Source: UBA5314 sp964635975 (lineage in GTDB: Bacteria > Bacillota > Syntrophomonadia > Syntrophomonadales > Syntrophomonadaceae). From it: a DNA stretch of 64,000 bases. The translations under genes were made by a program, and so were the position numbers. Positions 1 to 9,570 of the stretch are shown here, piece by piece. The notes below the pieces were generated by a model, which worked only from the letters and a program-made list of their open reading frames with translations, had not been told where the DNA came from and did no database searches. Within the stretch, counting starts at the first letter, position 1. Every line of letters begins with the position of its first letter. The DNA lies in contig CAZWPO010000006.1 in assembly GCA_964635975.1 (NCBI GenBank), positions 1 through 64,000 on the forward strand, in the 5' to 3' direction.

Positions 1-1
1 G

Positions 2-1651
2 GTTGTAAAAATTCAGGTTCCCCGCGGGCTTTACCAACAAGGCATGTCGATTATTATGTCTGCCGGAATAGTTGTTATTATCGAAGGCGCGCTAATAGGA
101 ATTCTAGTTCTGTTGCTCATGGAACGTCTGGTCTTGTCGCGACTATCCCGCTTGAACAGGGAGGTAATCGACATCGGCAAAGCCGGTTTTGGCTCACGTG
201 TAACCAATGATGGCAGTGACGAACTGGGACAGCTAGCTGGGGCAATTAACAATATGCTGGCCGGTCTCGAAAAATCTAACCTCGAAAATACCAGGATTCT
301 GGAGAGCATTTCAGACAGCTTCGTCTCTTATGACGAAGACCTGCGGTATACCTACGTAAACAAGGCGGCAGAACAGATGCTGGGATTTCATCGTGAAGAT
401 TTGATCGGGCAAAAAGCCGATCAAGTCTATCCCGAAATGGATAATGATTTTAGAGATAAATACCGCCAGGTTCTGGGCGAAAAAACGCCTCAACATATTG
501 AGGTCTATCTGGATTTCTTGCAGAGATGGTTGGAGATGAACATCTACCCAAAGGAGAAGGGGATTTCAGTTTATTTTCGTGACATATCCGAACGAAAACA
601 AAGAGAAGATACAGCATTGCGCCAATCAGAAGAACTATTTTTCCAGGCGTTTCATAGGAATCCCATTATGATGGCAATATTTTCTACTGAGGAAGATAGA
701 TTCATTGATGCTAACGAGGTGTTATTAACAACTTTAGGATATACTCGAGACGAGATTATTGACCACAAAGTTTTTGATATGGATCTATTTAAAAATCTTG
801 AAAAGGTCGAAATGTATAAACAAATTCTTATGGAAAATGGGAAGCTTGAAAATATTAGGATTAACTTCTTCACGAAATCAGGGGACGCTCGCCGCGGTCT
901 ACTATGGAGCTACCTCTTTTTCTCACAAGGTAAACCCTGCCACCTGGCGGCCGTAATTGATATTACCGAACATAGCCGCATTCAGGATGAGTTCGAAAGA
1001 TTGGATCGTTTAAATCTGGTGGGGCAAATAGCAGCCAGTATAGCCCACGAAATTAGAAATCCCATGACTACAGTGCGTGGTTTGCTGCAAATAATGAATG
1101 AGCAAGAGGAGCTCGCAAAAAATCATTCTTATTTCGACTTAATGATTGAGGAATTGGACCGGGCCAACACAATTATTTCCGAGTTCTTAAGTATTGCCCA
1201 GAATAAAGCGGTAGATTTGAAGTCTGAATGCCTGGATTCAATAATCAGAACGCTTTATCCACTAATTCAAGCTGATGCCAATTATTCTGGGACTCAGGTA
1301 AAATTGGAGCTCTGCAATCCACCAAAGCTGCTCCTGGATGAGGGCGAAATCCGCCAACTAATATTGAACCTGGCCCGCAATGGACTTGATGCTATGCCAA
1401 GTGGCGGTTTGCTGACCATAGGAACCAGAGTTCAAGACAATGAAATTGTATTATTTATTAAAGATGAAGGCGGCGGCCTTGATCCCTCCGTCAAAGATAA
1501 ACTGGGTACTCCTTTTCTCACCACCAAGGATAATGGAACCGGGCTGGGCCTAGCCATTTGCTATAGCATCGCCGCCCACCATGATGCTAGAATCGAGGTC
1601 GACACCGGCGACAAAGGTACAACTTTCCTAGTTCATTTTTCAAAGGGATAG
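2..1651 (+). CDS. Sensor histidine kinase (HAMP-PAS-PAS-HisKA-HATPase), 5' end outside window
   Basis: The reading frame is open back to base 2 with no stop, so the gene enters the window truncated; the ATG at 44 is probably internal. From that Met the order is: a membrane segment (about residues 5-28), a HAMP linker (30-80), two PAS domains (about 85-185 and 195-310), a dimerisation/phosphoacceptor domain with the H-box AHEIRNPMTTV (near 336) and a C-terminal ATPase domain with N-box (LNLARNGLDAM), DEGGGL and GTGLGLAI. The missing N-terminus is probably an extracytoplasmic sensor domain with a first membrane helix. The role is autophosphorylation and phosphotransfer to an unknown response regulator; no receiver gene lies nearby in the window. 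Confidence 0.9.
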   Translation, partial: VVKIQVPRGLYQQGMSIIMSAGIVVIIEGALIGILVLLLMERLVLSRLSRLNREVIDIGKAGFGSRVTNDGSDELGQLAGAINNMLAGLEKSNLENTRILESISDSFVSYDEDLRYTYVNKAAEQMLGFHREDLIGQKADQVYPEMDNDFRDKYRQVLGEKTPQHIEVYLDFLQRWLEMNIYPKEKGISVYFRDISERKQREDTALRQSEELFFQAFHRNPIMMAIFSTEEDRFIDANEVLLTTLGYTRDEIIDHKVFDMDLFKNLEKVEMYKQILMENGKLENIRINFFTKSGDARRGLLWSYLFFSQGKPCHLAAVIDITEHSRIQDEFERLDRLNLVGQIAASIAHEIRNPMTTVRGLLQIMNEQEELAKNHSYFDLMIEELDRANTIISEFLSIAQNKAVDLKSECLDSIIRTLYPLIQADANYSGTQVKLELCNPPKLLLDEGEIRQLILNLARNGLDAMPSGGLLTIGTRVQDNEIVLFIKDEGGGLDPSVKDKLGTPFLTTKDNGTGLGLAICYSIAAHHDARIEVDTGDKGTTFLVHFSKG

Positions 1652-1712
1652 CATGTTTGAATGAACATCGATGAGCTTTCGCTAAACTTATTTTATACTG
1701 CACCCTTTGGGC

Positions 1713-3218
1713 TTAGTCTGAATCAAGTTCCGCTGCTATTTCATCAGCCAGATCTTCGCCTAAAATGACAGCAGCCTGATGTTCAGGCAGGGCCTCTACA
1801 CTTCTAAGTTTTCTTTTCATAGCCCGGGAGCGGCGGGCGGCATCGTCGATTATGCTGCTGGCTTCCTGTATCTTCTTCTGGGTTTTTTCCAGTATAGCAC
1901 CGAATTTATCGAACTCGGTTTTAACCGCTCCCAGAACTGCCCAAACTTCGCTGGAACGCTTCTGGATGGCCAAGGTTTTAAACCCTACTGACAGGCTGCT
2001 GATTATCGCAGCCAGTGTGGTTGGCCCGGCAACATTCACCCTGAAATCATGGCGGAGGCTCTCAAACAGCCCGGGGCGGCGCAGCACCTCAGCATAAAGC
2101 CCCTCGGTAGGCAAGAACATGATTGCGAAATCAGTAGTTGCAGGGGGTTCTATGTATTTGGAGTATATTTCTTTAGCCTGGGTTTTGATGCGCAGTTCCA
2201 GAACTTTTGCTGCCTGCTCAATTGCCAAAGGTTCTCCTTGATCATAAGCATCAATCAAGCGGTAGTAATCCTCCATGGGAAACTTTGCATCGATGGGCAG
2301 CCACAGGCTTCCTTCCTCCTGATCAGGGCCTGGCATTTTTATGGCATATTCGACCCTCTCGGAACCCTTTTTCACAGCAACGTTAGCAGCATACTGATCG
2401 GGAGTCAATATATCCTCCAGGATGTTACCCAGTTGCACTTCTCCCCAGGTACCCCGGGTTTTTACATTGGTCAATACTCTTTTGAGATCACCCACCCCTG
2501 AAGCCAGGGTCTGCATTTCTCCCAATCCCTTGTGCACCACCTCCAGGCGTTCACTGACCAGTTTAAAAGACTCTCCCAGGCGTTGTTCCAGGGTGGCATG
2601 AAGCTTCTCATCAACTACTGCCCGCATCTGCTCAAGCTTCTGTGCATTATCAGCCTGCAGCTCTTTCACTCGATTCTCGACCGTCTCACGCATCTGTTCC
2701 AATTTCTTTTCATTACTTTCAGTCAAGCCGCCTATCTGGCGAGTGAAGGCAGCCAACTGATTCTGCTGAAGCTCGGACATCTGGGTCATGCGGGTGGCTA
2801 TAGAATCAGACATGTTTTTCAGCTCCCGCGCTGTTACTTCATTACCACTCTGCAGCTTCGTCTCCAGGGAAGTCCGGATATTATCCAGCTTCTGTTCAGT
2901 TGTCTGGGTCAGAGCTGCTATCTGCTTACCGAATGTGTCGAGCTGGTCTTTTTGCAGTCCTCCTATCTGGCCGATACTAGCCCCCAGTGTCTCCTGCAGG
3001 GCTTTCATACTCCCGGCAAGTTCCTCCCGGATATCCCTACCGGATTTATTCATTTCCTCCCGATTACGGGCCATCTCATCCCTTATCAGTTGGTCGTTTT
3101 CGCTGCGTATTTGGGCCAGGGCATCCCGGAGACCGTGAATCTGAGATTTCATATTAATGGTCAGAAAACCCAGCACCAGTAGCAGCGCCGCCATCACCAC
3201 AATCAACGCCTGTTCCAC
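1713..3218 (-). CDS. rmuC: RmuC-family DNA recombination protein
   Basis: The protein has 501 residues. An N-terminal hydrophobic segment (residues 3-22) acts as membrane anchor or signal anchor, followed by a long heptad-rich coiled coil with repeated QIGGL/QLxxF units (about 25-230), then the RmuC nuclease-like core (about 240-470) with the conserved patches VKTRGTWGEVQLG, WLPIDAKFPMEDYYRL and IMFLPTEGLYAEV. RmuC proteins limit inversions between short inverted repeats. It is convergent with the upstream histidine kinase, and its start has a GGAGG ribosome site. Confidence 0.93.
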   Translation of the reverse strand: MEQALIVVMAALLLVLGFLTINMKSQIHGLRDALAQIRSENDQLIRDEMARNREEMNKSGRDIREELAGSMKALQETLGASIGQIGGLQKDQLDTFGKQIAALTQTTEQKLDNIRTSLETKLQSGNEVTARELKNMSDSIATRMTQMSELQQNQLAAFTRQIGGLTESNEKKLEQMRETVENRVKELQADNAQKLEQMRAVVDEKLHATLEQRLGESFKLVSERLEVVHKGLGEMQTLASGVGDLKRVLTNVKTRGTWGEVQLGNILEDILTPDQYAANVAVKKGSERVEYAIKMPGPDQEEGSLWLPIDAKFPMEDYYRLIDAYDQGEPLAIEQAAKVLELRIKTQAKEIYSKYIEPPATTDFAIMFLPTEGLYAEVLRRPGLFESLRHDFRVNVAGPTTLAAIISSLSVGFKTLAIQKRSSEVWAVLGAVKTEFDKFGAILEKTQKKIQEASSIIDDAARRSRAMKRKLRSVEALPEHQAAVILGEDLADEIAAELDSD

Positions 3219-3379
3219 ATCGAGACCTCCCTAAAACCAGTTTAATCCATTGTATAGCCCCTTCAAGGTGCTGTCAAAGCTTCCCGCTGGTGTTTTTTGG
3301 ACTGATGGCCTATGTATACCACCCGCTTGGTTTTGGGCAAAGAAAATCCCTAGATTGATTGGCGAAGTTAAGATGGAGG

Positions 3380-3428
3380 CATAAAGGCTGCCCATGATTG
3401 TACGTTGATTGAATGAACAGCCTTTATG
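3380..3428. repeat. Perfect 11-bp inverted repeat between rmuC and prkA
   Basis: Arms CATAAAGGCTG (3380-3390) and CAGCCTTTATG (3418-3428) are exactly complementary around a 27-base interior. It lies about 40 bases past the prkA stop on the minus strand, where it could act as a weak terminator, but there is no clear T-tract. It could equally be a protein-binding site upstream of rmuC. Confidence 0.4.
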
Positions 3429-3465
3429 AAAAAGATATGTGCATTTCTAACAGACTGGGAGGAGT

Positions 3466-5421
3466 CTAGTCTTTCCAGAGATTATTAGCCGCATACTTCA
3501 ACACTACATTACAGCAGTGCTCACAATACCCGTTTTCTTTCATTGCATCAACCATGGTATTATATTTTTCGTGCTGCTCCTTATCACGCACCCGTGCTTG
3601 AGTTATGATGCGGGAAAGCTCCCTTACTGATGAGGTAAGTTTTTTCTCTATGGCTTCACGGAGCGGTTCATAACATCCGTAATCAATTGTTTTCTTGCTG
3701 CGCAGTAGGGAAAACATATATGCCGTAACATCGTGCCTAAAACCTCTAGCCGCGCTTCCGGTCAAACCCAACTGGCCTTCTATGGATTCCAGGAATGCTT
3801 CATCTGGCTCCAGTTCTTCACCGGTATTCCTGTCTTTTAACTTCACTTTGTTAACAAAGGCTTCCGCATGGTCCAAGTAGTTGTTGAACAGTGTCTCCGC
3901 CTGCTCACGATATCCGTGGATAAAGGCTTTAGTTACCTCTTTTTCCAGGATGCGATGATATTCTTTTTTGACCACATCCTGCAAGTAGCCTAGAAATTTC
4001 TTCTTTTCTTCCTCCCCGCTGTCACTGCTGCGCACGGCTTTTATAAGCGACTCCAGCAGCACAATGGGATTAATGCAGTCATGTTCGGATTCAGAAAGAG
4101 CATTATCGATAGCCTTCATGATAAACCGCGTGGATATGCCTTTGAATCCTTCACGACCAGCTTCATCCTTCAACTCTTTAATATCAATTTTCTGAGTTGC
4201 ATCCTTCTGCACTATTTCCTCGCCATTGTAAATTTTCATTTTACTTATCACGTCTACTTTGCTGGATTCGTTCAAACGGCTGAGTATGGCAAACATAGAA
4301 GCAACCTCGATGCTGTGTGGTGCTATGTGGGCACGGTAATTGCTTTTCTTTAAGATCTTCTTATAGATTTTTACCTCCTGGTCAAGCTCCAGGCAGTAGG
4401 GGACCTCAATCTTAACTATCCGGTCCAATATAGCTTCATTAGTATGGTCAGACTTGAATTTGTTCCATTCGGCTTCATTGGAGTGAGCTAAAATGATACC
4501 GTCAAAATAGATCATTGACCCCTTGCCTGGCGATGGGATTGATTTTTCCTGCGTGGCAGTCAGGATAGTATGCAGATATTCCACGTCATTCTTAAATATT
4601 TCGATAAACTCGACCAGGCCTCGATTTCCGGCGTTGAAGGCTCCATTTAACGAAAGCACACGGGGATCGTCTTCCGGGTATAGATCCATCTTGGAAATGT
4701 CCACCGATCCAACCAGCACCGACGCGTCCTGGTTGTTCGGATCTACCGGCGGGACTACAGCTATTCCTTTTCTTGATCTCACCGAGTAATCACTGCTGAC
4801 CACTTGAAAATTCTCGAATTCACCATGATAATCATGAACCAACCGGTAGCGACATATCGGGCACAGGTCTCCTTCAATATTGACTCCGAGTAAATCCTCA
4901 AATCGAGGCCTGAGGTGCTTGGGTATCAGATGCAGCGGTTCCTCTCTCATAGGGCATCCTTTGAGTGCATATACCTCAGGACTTTGTTCCAGAGCACGCT
5001 TCAGGCTTTCCATTATGGATGACTTGCCCGATCCCACAGGGCCGACCAGGTAAAGCACCTGCCGGGATTCTTCTCCCCGCATGGCCGCTGAATGGAAGTA
5101 TCTCACGATCTCCATGATCGTGAGATCGATACCATAAAAATCGCTGTCAAAAAACTTGTACCTTCTCAAGGTCTCATTTCCAAATATTCTTTTCAAGCGC
5201 GGATTTTCTTCACATTTGATTATTTCTACGCCCGGACCGCTGATTAAACCATAAAGGCGTTCATGGGCTAGCATAACCATTTTGGGATCTGCTTTGACCA
5301 GGCTGAGATAATCAAGAAAAGTGCCCTCGAAAAACTGGCTCTTCCGGCCTTCACGGTCCTTTTTGATCAGGCTGGCAAAATCCTCGTTCAAGGTCCAACT
5401 CCTCCCTCCAAGTTGTTTCAA
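3466..5421 (-). CDS. prkA: PrkA-type serine protein kinase / AAA ATPase
   Basis: This 651-residue protein matches the usual PrkA length. The N-terminal AAA module contains the P-loop GPVGSGKSS (about residue 128) and the PrkA-typical stretches around CPICRYRLVHDYHG and DGIILAHSNEAEWNKF; the C-terminal kinase-like half runs to the end and includes a Cys cluster (GYCEHCC). In bacilli PrkA is linked to sporulation and stationary phase. The gene is separated from the fix operon by a terminator at 5537-5570, so it probably has its own promoter in 5422-5536; I could not identify that promoter with confidence. Confidence 0.93.
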   Translation of the reverse strand: MKQLGGRSWTLNEDFASLIKKDREGRKSQFFEGTFLDYLSLVKADPKMVMLAHERLYGLISGPGVEIIKCEENPRLKRIFGNETLRRYKFFDSDFYGIDLTIMEIVRYFHSAAMRGEESRQVLYLVGPVGSGKSSIMESLKRALEQSPEVYALKGCPMREEPLHLIPKHLRPRFEDLLGVNIEGDLCPICRYRLVHDYHGEFENFQVVSSDYSVRSRKGIAVVPPVDPNNQDASVLVGSVDISKMDLYPEDDPRVLSLNGAFNAGNRGLVEFIEIFKNDVEYLHTILTATQEKSIPSPGKGSMIYFDGIILAHSNEAEWNKFKSDHTNEAILDRIVKIEVPYCLELDQEVKIYKKILKKSNYRAHIAPHSIEVASMFAILSRLNESSKVDVISKMKIYNGEEIVQKDATQKIDIKELKDEAGREGFKGISTRFIMKAIDNALSESEHDCINPIVLLESLIKAVRSSDSGEEEKKKFLGYLQDVVKKEYHRILEKEVTKAFIHGYREQAETLFNNYLDHAEAFVNKVKLKDRNTGEELEPDEAFLESIEGQLGLTGSAARGFRHDVTAYMFSLLRSKKTIDYGCYEPLREAIEKKLTSSVRELSRIITQARVRDKEQHEKYNTMVDAMKENGYCEHCCNVVLKYAANNLWKD

Positions 5422-5536
5422 AATTGAGTGCTGTTTTCATCCCCGTTATCTATGTATATGCAAAGAACGAAATATTTTGAATTTTTAGCCTGGTATAAAA
5501 TGGTGATACAGATTGCCACCTTGTTCAGTTAAGCGC

Positions 5537-5570
5537 AAAAAAAAGACTGCCGTTTTTAATACAGCAGTCT
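5537..5570 (-). terminator. Rho-independent terminator of the fix/etf operon
   Basis: Read on the minus strand, AGACTGC and GCAGTCT form a 7-bp stem with a 13-base interior and are followed by eight Ts. It lies about 100 bases past the fixX stop and upstream of prkA, so it separates the two transcription units. Confidence 0.8.
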
Positions 5571-5671
5571 GATCTCATTCCGCTTTGCTCAGTCGCATAA
5601 GATAAGCAATGCATTCAAAATCCTGCGATTGAGGTGGAATAAGAATGGGGACACACCTTCACGCTTATCTT

Positions 5672-5956
5672 TTATCCGAAGCGGTATTGCACTCCATACC
5701 CGCCAACTGGATAAGACCATTCCAGAACCTCAGTGCCGCAGGCGATCCGGCAGGTTCCGCATTCCAGGCACCCATCGATCGTAAATTCCACTTCTCCGGC
5801 CGAATTCAAGGTATAAAGGCCAGCTGGACATACCAGTACCGCTCTTTTCAGCAAGGGATTCTTCTCCTGTCCTGGTTTAATACGGATGTGCGGGTGGGCA
5901 TCAGGTTTAAAGACATCCAAGCCTAGTTTAGCTTTTAGACCCATGACCTCGCTCAT
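5672..5956 (-). CDS. fixX: FixX-type ferredoxin
   Basis: I chose the ATG at 5956, giving 94 residues, because it overlaps the fixC stop as ATGA and the family begins there; a longer frame to 6064 is only overlap with fixC. The protein has the FixX pattern: CPAGLY, then GCLECGTCRIAC, and the C-terminal WSYPVGGYGVQYRFG. It is a small iron-sulfur partner that passes electrons between ETF and the FixC flavoprotein/quinone pool. Translational coupling with fixC is expected. Confidence 0.92.
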   Translation of the reverse strand: MSEVMGLKAKLGLDVFKPDAHPHIRIKPGQEKNPLLKRAVLVCPAGLYTLNSAGEVEFTIDGCLECGTCRIACGTEVLEWSYPVGGYGVQYRFG

Positions 5957-7239
5957 ATCTTCATCACCTTCCTTAAGTCGCCTATCATAGACCAAAGTTC
6001 TCTGGCAGAAATCTGTTTTTTCATCGAGGTATATAGTCTTTCCTTTGGCCCATCGGGGACCCAATACAGGTCGCGCATCAAGCTCCCTGCCATTTCGGGG
6101 TAATGATTGAAAAAGCGCGGATTGTCCAGGGACTCGGGAGCTTCCTGGAAATTCTTGAAATCCTTGAAGACAAAACTGTCTTCAAGCATATCCTGGTAGC
6201 ATTTCAAGCATGCCCTGGAGAAATCACCTGTTTCACGCGCCTTCAGTACCGCTTGAGCTGCATAGTAACCCGAAGCCAGCGCATATTCCATCCCCCTTAC
6301 GGTGACACCTATGTTCATAGCCATTCCAGCTGCGTCGCCAGCTACCAGAATACCATCTCTACAGAGGTTCCCCCAAGTTTTTATCCCACCTTCGGGGATA
6401 ACATGAGCTGAGTACTCCACGGTCTGCCCACCTTTTATAAGCCTGGCTAGTTCCGGACGCTGCTTAAAATCATCCATAAGCTGAGGAGCTGAAACATCAG
6501 GATTGCCCTCCATCAGATCTTTTATGCCGACGACAATCCCCAATGATATACTGCTTTGATTGGTGTATAAGAAACCGCCGCCGAATTTTCCTCGAGTCAC
6601 TTCACCCATAAAGAGGCGTGCCGCTCCCTCATTCCCTTCCAGCCCGAAGCGCTCCTCGATGATGCTTCGATCGAGCTCGATAACCTCTTTGAAACCTACT
6701 GCATAATGGTGAGGATCACCTGGTTTTCTCAAGCCCACCTGTTCTGAGAGCAGTGACAGAACTCCATCAGCCGCGATGACAACATCAGCACCCAGTTCAT
6801 CCCCGGCGGTGTTAACACCAATCACTTTGCCATCTTCTAATAATAGCTCATCCACACGGCTCTTGCTTACCAGCATCGCCCCTTGCTTTTCAGCCTGCTG
6901 AGCAAACCAGCGGTCAAATTTGGCGCGCAGAACGCTGTAACTCTGGTAGGGAGCTTCCCTTAATTCGCTGCCTGTATAGCATGTGCTCACAGAACGGTCA
7001 CGGGCCATCATAACCACTTCTTCACGCACGATGTGGCGCTCCAGAGGAGCTTTTTCCCATAATCCTGGGAAAAGTCCTCGTATGGGATTTAAATATAGTC
7101 GCCCGCCGGTAACATTTTTAGCGCCCGGATAGTCGCCCTTTTCCAGGACAACAACTTCCACCCCGGCCTGGGCCAGTGTATAAGCTGCTGCTAGACCTGC
7201 CAATCCGGCTCCCACTACTATTACATCGAATTTGTCCAT
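5953..7239 (-). CDS. fixC: FixC-type ETF:quinone oxidoreductase flavoprotein
   Basis: This 428-residue protein has an N-terminal Rossmann FAD motif (VVGAGLAGLAAAYTLAQAG), the GAKNVTGGRLY patch, and the family motif GDAAGMAMNIGVTVRGMEYA near residue 300. It is of the FixC/YdiS type and should accept electrons from EtfAB through or with FixX and deliver them to quinone or a related membrane carrier. It lies in the order marR-fixC-fixX downstream of acyl-CoA dehydrogenase and etfBA, the arrangement seen in ydiQRST-like operons, so it is probably the electron outlet for acyl-CoA oxidation here. Confidence 0.92.
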   Translation of the reverse strand: MDKFDVIVVGAGLAGLAAAYTLAQAGVEVVVLEKGDYPGAKNVTGGRLYLNPIRGLFPGLWEKAPLERHIVREEVVMMARDRSVSTCYTGSELREAPYQSYSVLRAKFDRWFAQQAEKQGAMLVSKSRVDELLLEDGKVIGVNTAGDELGADVVIAADGVLSLLSEQVGLRKPGDPHHYAVGFKEVIELDRSIIEERFGLEGNEGAARLFMGEVTRGKFGGGFLYTNQSSISLGIVVGIKDLMEGNPDVSAPQLMDDFKQRPELARLIKGGQTVEYSAHVIPEGGIKTWGNLCRDGILVAGDAAGMAMNIGVTVRGMEYALASGYYAAQAVLKARETGDFSRACLKCYQDMLEDSFVFKDFKNFQEAPESLDNPRFFNHYPEMAGSLMRDLYWVPDGPKERLYTSMKKQISARELWSMIGDLRKVMKI

Positions 7240-7288
7240 CTAATACACCTCGCTTATTCAGGTATACAGCAATGGTTGATCTGATTTG

Positions 7289-7729
7289 TCATTCACTGAG
7301 GGTTTTGTTTACCTGGCTGTCTATTAAGTCCAGTGAACGCTGAAAAATGCTAGAAATCTCCGGATCAACCATTGATCGGATAAAGTTATTAAAATCTAAT
7401 GCCATAGGCTCCAATTTTTCCTCAAGCAAAAGGCGCCCTTTTTCCGTCAAGTACATTTTGATGCTCCTGCGGTCTTCAGGATCCTCCATCCTTTCCACCA
7501 GATTCTCACGAACCAGGCGGTCAACCAGCCCAGTTACAGCGGGACTATCAAGTTCAACACGCGAAGCAATATCTTTTATACTGCTTCCTTCATTATTCAT
7601 AATATCAAAAATGACGAAGGACTGCGCTGCTGTCACTCCGTGTTCAAGGCATCGGGTGTTATACATCCGGCTAACTTTGCGCGAAAGTGCATTAATGCGG
7701 AAACACCAGAAATTTGTATAATTTAGCAT
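7289..7729 (-). CDS. MarR-family transcriptional regulator
   Basis: A 146-residue winged-helix regulator starting at the ATG at 7729 (GAGGAG upstream); a TTG start at 7753 would add eight residues. Core features are the recognition region SIKDIASRVELDSPAVTGLVDRL and the wing RMEDPEDRRSIKMYLT, with flanking dimerisation helices. It is embedded between the crotonase and fixC genes in the same direction, so it is probably cotranscribed with the operon it controls. Its likely target is the palindrome in the promoter at 11677-11705; the ligand is unknown but an acyl-CoA is a reasonable guess. Confidence 0.88.
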   Translation of the reverse strand: MLNYTNFWCFRINALSRKVSRMYNTRCLEHGVTAAQSFVIFDIMNNEGSSIKDIASRVELDSPAVTGLVDRLVRENLVERMEDPEDRRSIKMYLTEKGRLLLEEKLEPMALDFNNFIRSMVDPEISSIFQRSLDLIDSQVNKTLSE

Positions 7730-7821
7730 CTTATAAGAGCTCCTCAACTCCAATTTGTCTTCAATACTTGTATTTTTTTATCCCGCAACTTCTTACATTC
7801 CCAGCAGCTGGCTATAGCAAG

Positions 7822-8616
7822 CTATTTCCCTGTAAAATCGGGTTTTTTCTTCTGACCAGTAAATACAGCTACCCCCTCCTGATAATCAGCTGTCAGGGAA
7901 CAACCCACTACTCCGTCACGTTCTGCTTCTAATTGGACTTCCAGGAAAGGCAGCAAGCTCTTGTTCAGCAGTACTTTAGATGCTGCAAAAGCCCTGGTCG
8001 CACCTCTGGCCAGTTTTTGGGCTAGCTTAATAGTCTCTGATCCCAGCTCCTCGGGGCTCACCACTTTGTTCACCAATCCCCATTGGAGGGCTTTGTCAGC
8101 TGTAATAACCTCATCCAAAAGGACCATTTCGCTGGCCCTGCCCAGACCCACGATAAGCGGCACCATCTGGCTGAAACCGCAATCCTGGCAGATCCCCACT
8201 CCGGTGTAAGCCTGTTTGAATATTACCTCCGTGTGGCAGATACGGATATCGCAAGCCGCCGCGAAGCTAAGTCCAGCTCCAACACAAATCCCGTTGACAC
8301 TGGCAATAATCGGCTTGGGAAGCTTGCGCATATCGGATATCAAGCGGGCCGCAGGTACAGTCAAATCTCTAAAGAAGGCTGCAGGATCGCCATTTCCGTA
8401 CTTGGCTGCAAAAGCAATATCGCCGCCAAAACAAAACGCCTTGTCGCCAGCTCCGGTCAGCACTACTGCGCGAATACTGTCATCATAGCAGGCCTGGAAA
8501 GCATCCACTAATCCATGTAATAGATCTGCATCCATAGCATTGTTTACCTGGGGACGATTCATTATTATCGTAGCAATTCCATCTTGTTTATTTAGTAACA
8601 CGGTATCATTAGCCAT
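7822..8616 (-). CDS. Crotonase-family enoyl-CoA hydratase/isomerase
   Basis: The protein has 264 residues with the crotonase fold signatures: AFCFGGDIAFA near residue 60 and GICVGAGLSFAAACDIRI near 105. The two glutamates used by hydratases (CELA and PEVGLG in the paralog at 62499) are absent here; the equivalent segments read GAGLSFAAACD and AYTGVGICQDCG. The Asp of QDCG aligns by eye with the catalytic Asp of PaaG-type isomerases, so isomerisation or another crotonase reaction is more likely than simple hydration. The gene has a GGGGG ribosome site and lies just downstream of etfA. Confidence 0.85.
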   Translation of the reverse strand: MANDTVLLNKQDGIATIIMNRPQVNNAMDADLLHGLVDAFQACYDDSIRAVVLTGAGDKAFCFGGDIAFAAKYGNGDPAAFFRDLTVPAARLISDMRKLPKPIIASVNGICVGAGLSFAAACDIRICHTEVIFKQAYTGVGICQDCGFSQMVPLIVGLGRASEMVLLDEVITADKALQWGLVNKVVSPEELGSETIKLAQKLARGATRAFAASKVLLNKSLLPFLEVQLEAERDGVVGCSLTADYQEGVAVFTGQKKKPDFTGK

Positions 8617-8646
8617 GTTATAACCCCCTTATAATATCTCTAACAT

Positions 8647-9570
8647 CTATTCAAGTGCGTTCAGCAGCTCGGGAACAGCCGCTTTTAGGTCAGCTGCCAG
8701 ACAATAATCGGAAATCTGGTTGATATAAGCGTTTTCATCATTGTTAATTGAAATGATCACCTGGGCATCGCGAACGCCAACGGTAAACTGTACCTGGCCG
8801 GAGACGCCAAGTATAAGGGCCAGGGCTGGTTTGCATATCTTACCTGACAATCCCACCACACGGTCTTCGGGAAGCCATTTCTTATCGCTAGCCACCGGCT
8901 TAGAGCAGGCGATTTCAGCCCCCAGAGCTTTAGCTATCTTCTCCACAAGTTCCATATCTTCCCGATTCTCAAGGCCCTGTCCTACGATAACCAGGCGCTC
9001 AGCTGCCTGAATATCAACTGTGTCACCGATTTTGTTACGCGTCTCCAATACCCTAATAGATGGCACTGGGATAACCATTTCCAGTACCTCGGGAGCATCT
9101 GCAGGACCACCTTCAAAAGGCGTAAAAGCCCTGGGAGAAAAGGCGATCACCTGCTTGGTACTCTTAATAGCCTGGGTAGCTACCGTAGCTCCCCCCAATG
9201 TGTTTCTAACAAAAACGTCCCGGCCGCCGCCTTCCAGTCTGAAGCCTTTGACATCAGTCAAGCAGCCGGCCCCCCAGGCTTGAGCCAGGCGTCCGGCTAA
9301 TTCCTTACCCCTTCGATTTGAGGATAACAGTACAGTTTCGGCGCCGAGCTTATCAGCTGCCTGTTGCAAGATTGCAGCCATGCCAGCTGTATCTGCAATA
9401 GGAAGCTCGCTACAATTAATATAATAAGTTTTGATACCGCTCCCCGCCAGCTCCGCAGCCTGCTGCTGGTCAACCGCCAGAGCATTACCCCCTCTGCCCA
9501 GCTCACGAGCAGCAGTTGCCAGTTCTCGTACCAATCGTGTTTTCTCACTAAATATTAATACTGCTGCCAT
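8647..9570 (-). CDS. etfA: Electron transfer flavoprotein, alpha subunit
   Basis: The protein has 307 residues. The C-terminal FAD domain is recognisable (CSKPVASDKKWLPEDRVVG, then GVSGQVQF and SINNDENAYINQISDYC). It departs from the common ISGAIQH and VADYG wording: the usual His after Gln is Phe and the Gly of DYG is Cys. It abuts etfB directly (etfB stop at 9571), so the two are translationally coupled. Together they take electrons from the upstream acyl-CoA dehydrogenase and hand them to FixC/FixX. Confidence 0.93.
   Translation of the reverse strand: MAAVLIFSEKTRLVRELATAARELGRGGNALAVDQQQAAELAGSGIKTYYINCSELPIADTAGMAAILQQAADKLGAETVLLSSNRRGKELAGRLAQAWGAGCLTDVKGFRLEGGGRDVFVRNTLGGATVATQAIKSTKQVIAFSPRAFTPFEGGPADAPEVLEMVIPVPSIRVLETRNKIGDTVDIQAAERLVIVGQGLENREDMELVEKIAKALGAEIACSKPVASDKKWLPEDRVVGLSGKICKPALALILGVSGQVQFTVGVRDAQVIISINNDENAYINQISDYCLAADLKAAVPELLNALE

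Noticed and set aside
2049..3182. Long plus-strand frames opposite rmuC
   Set aside because: Shadow frames of the coiled-coil coding region with no start signals.
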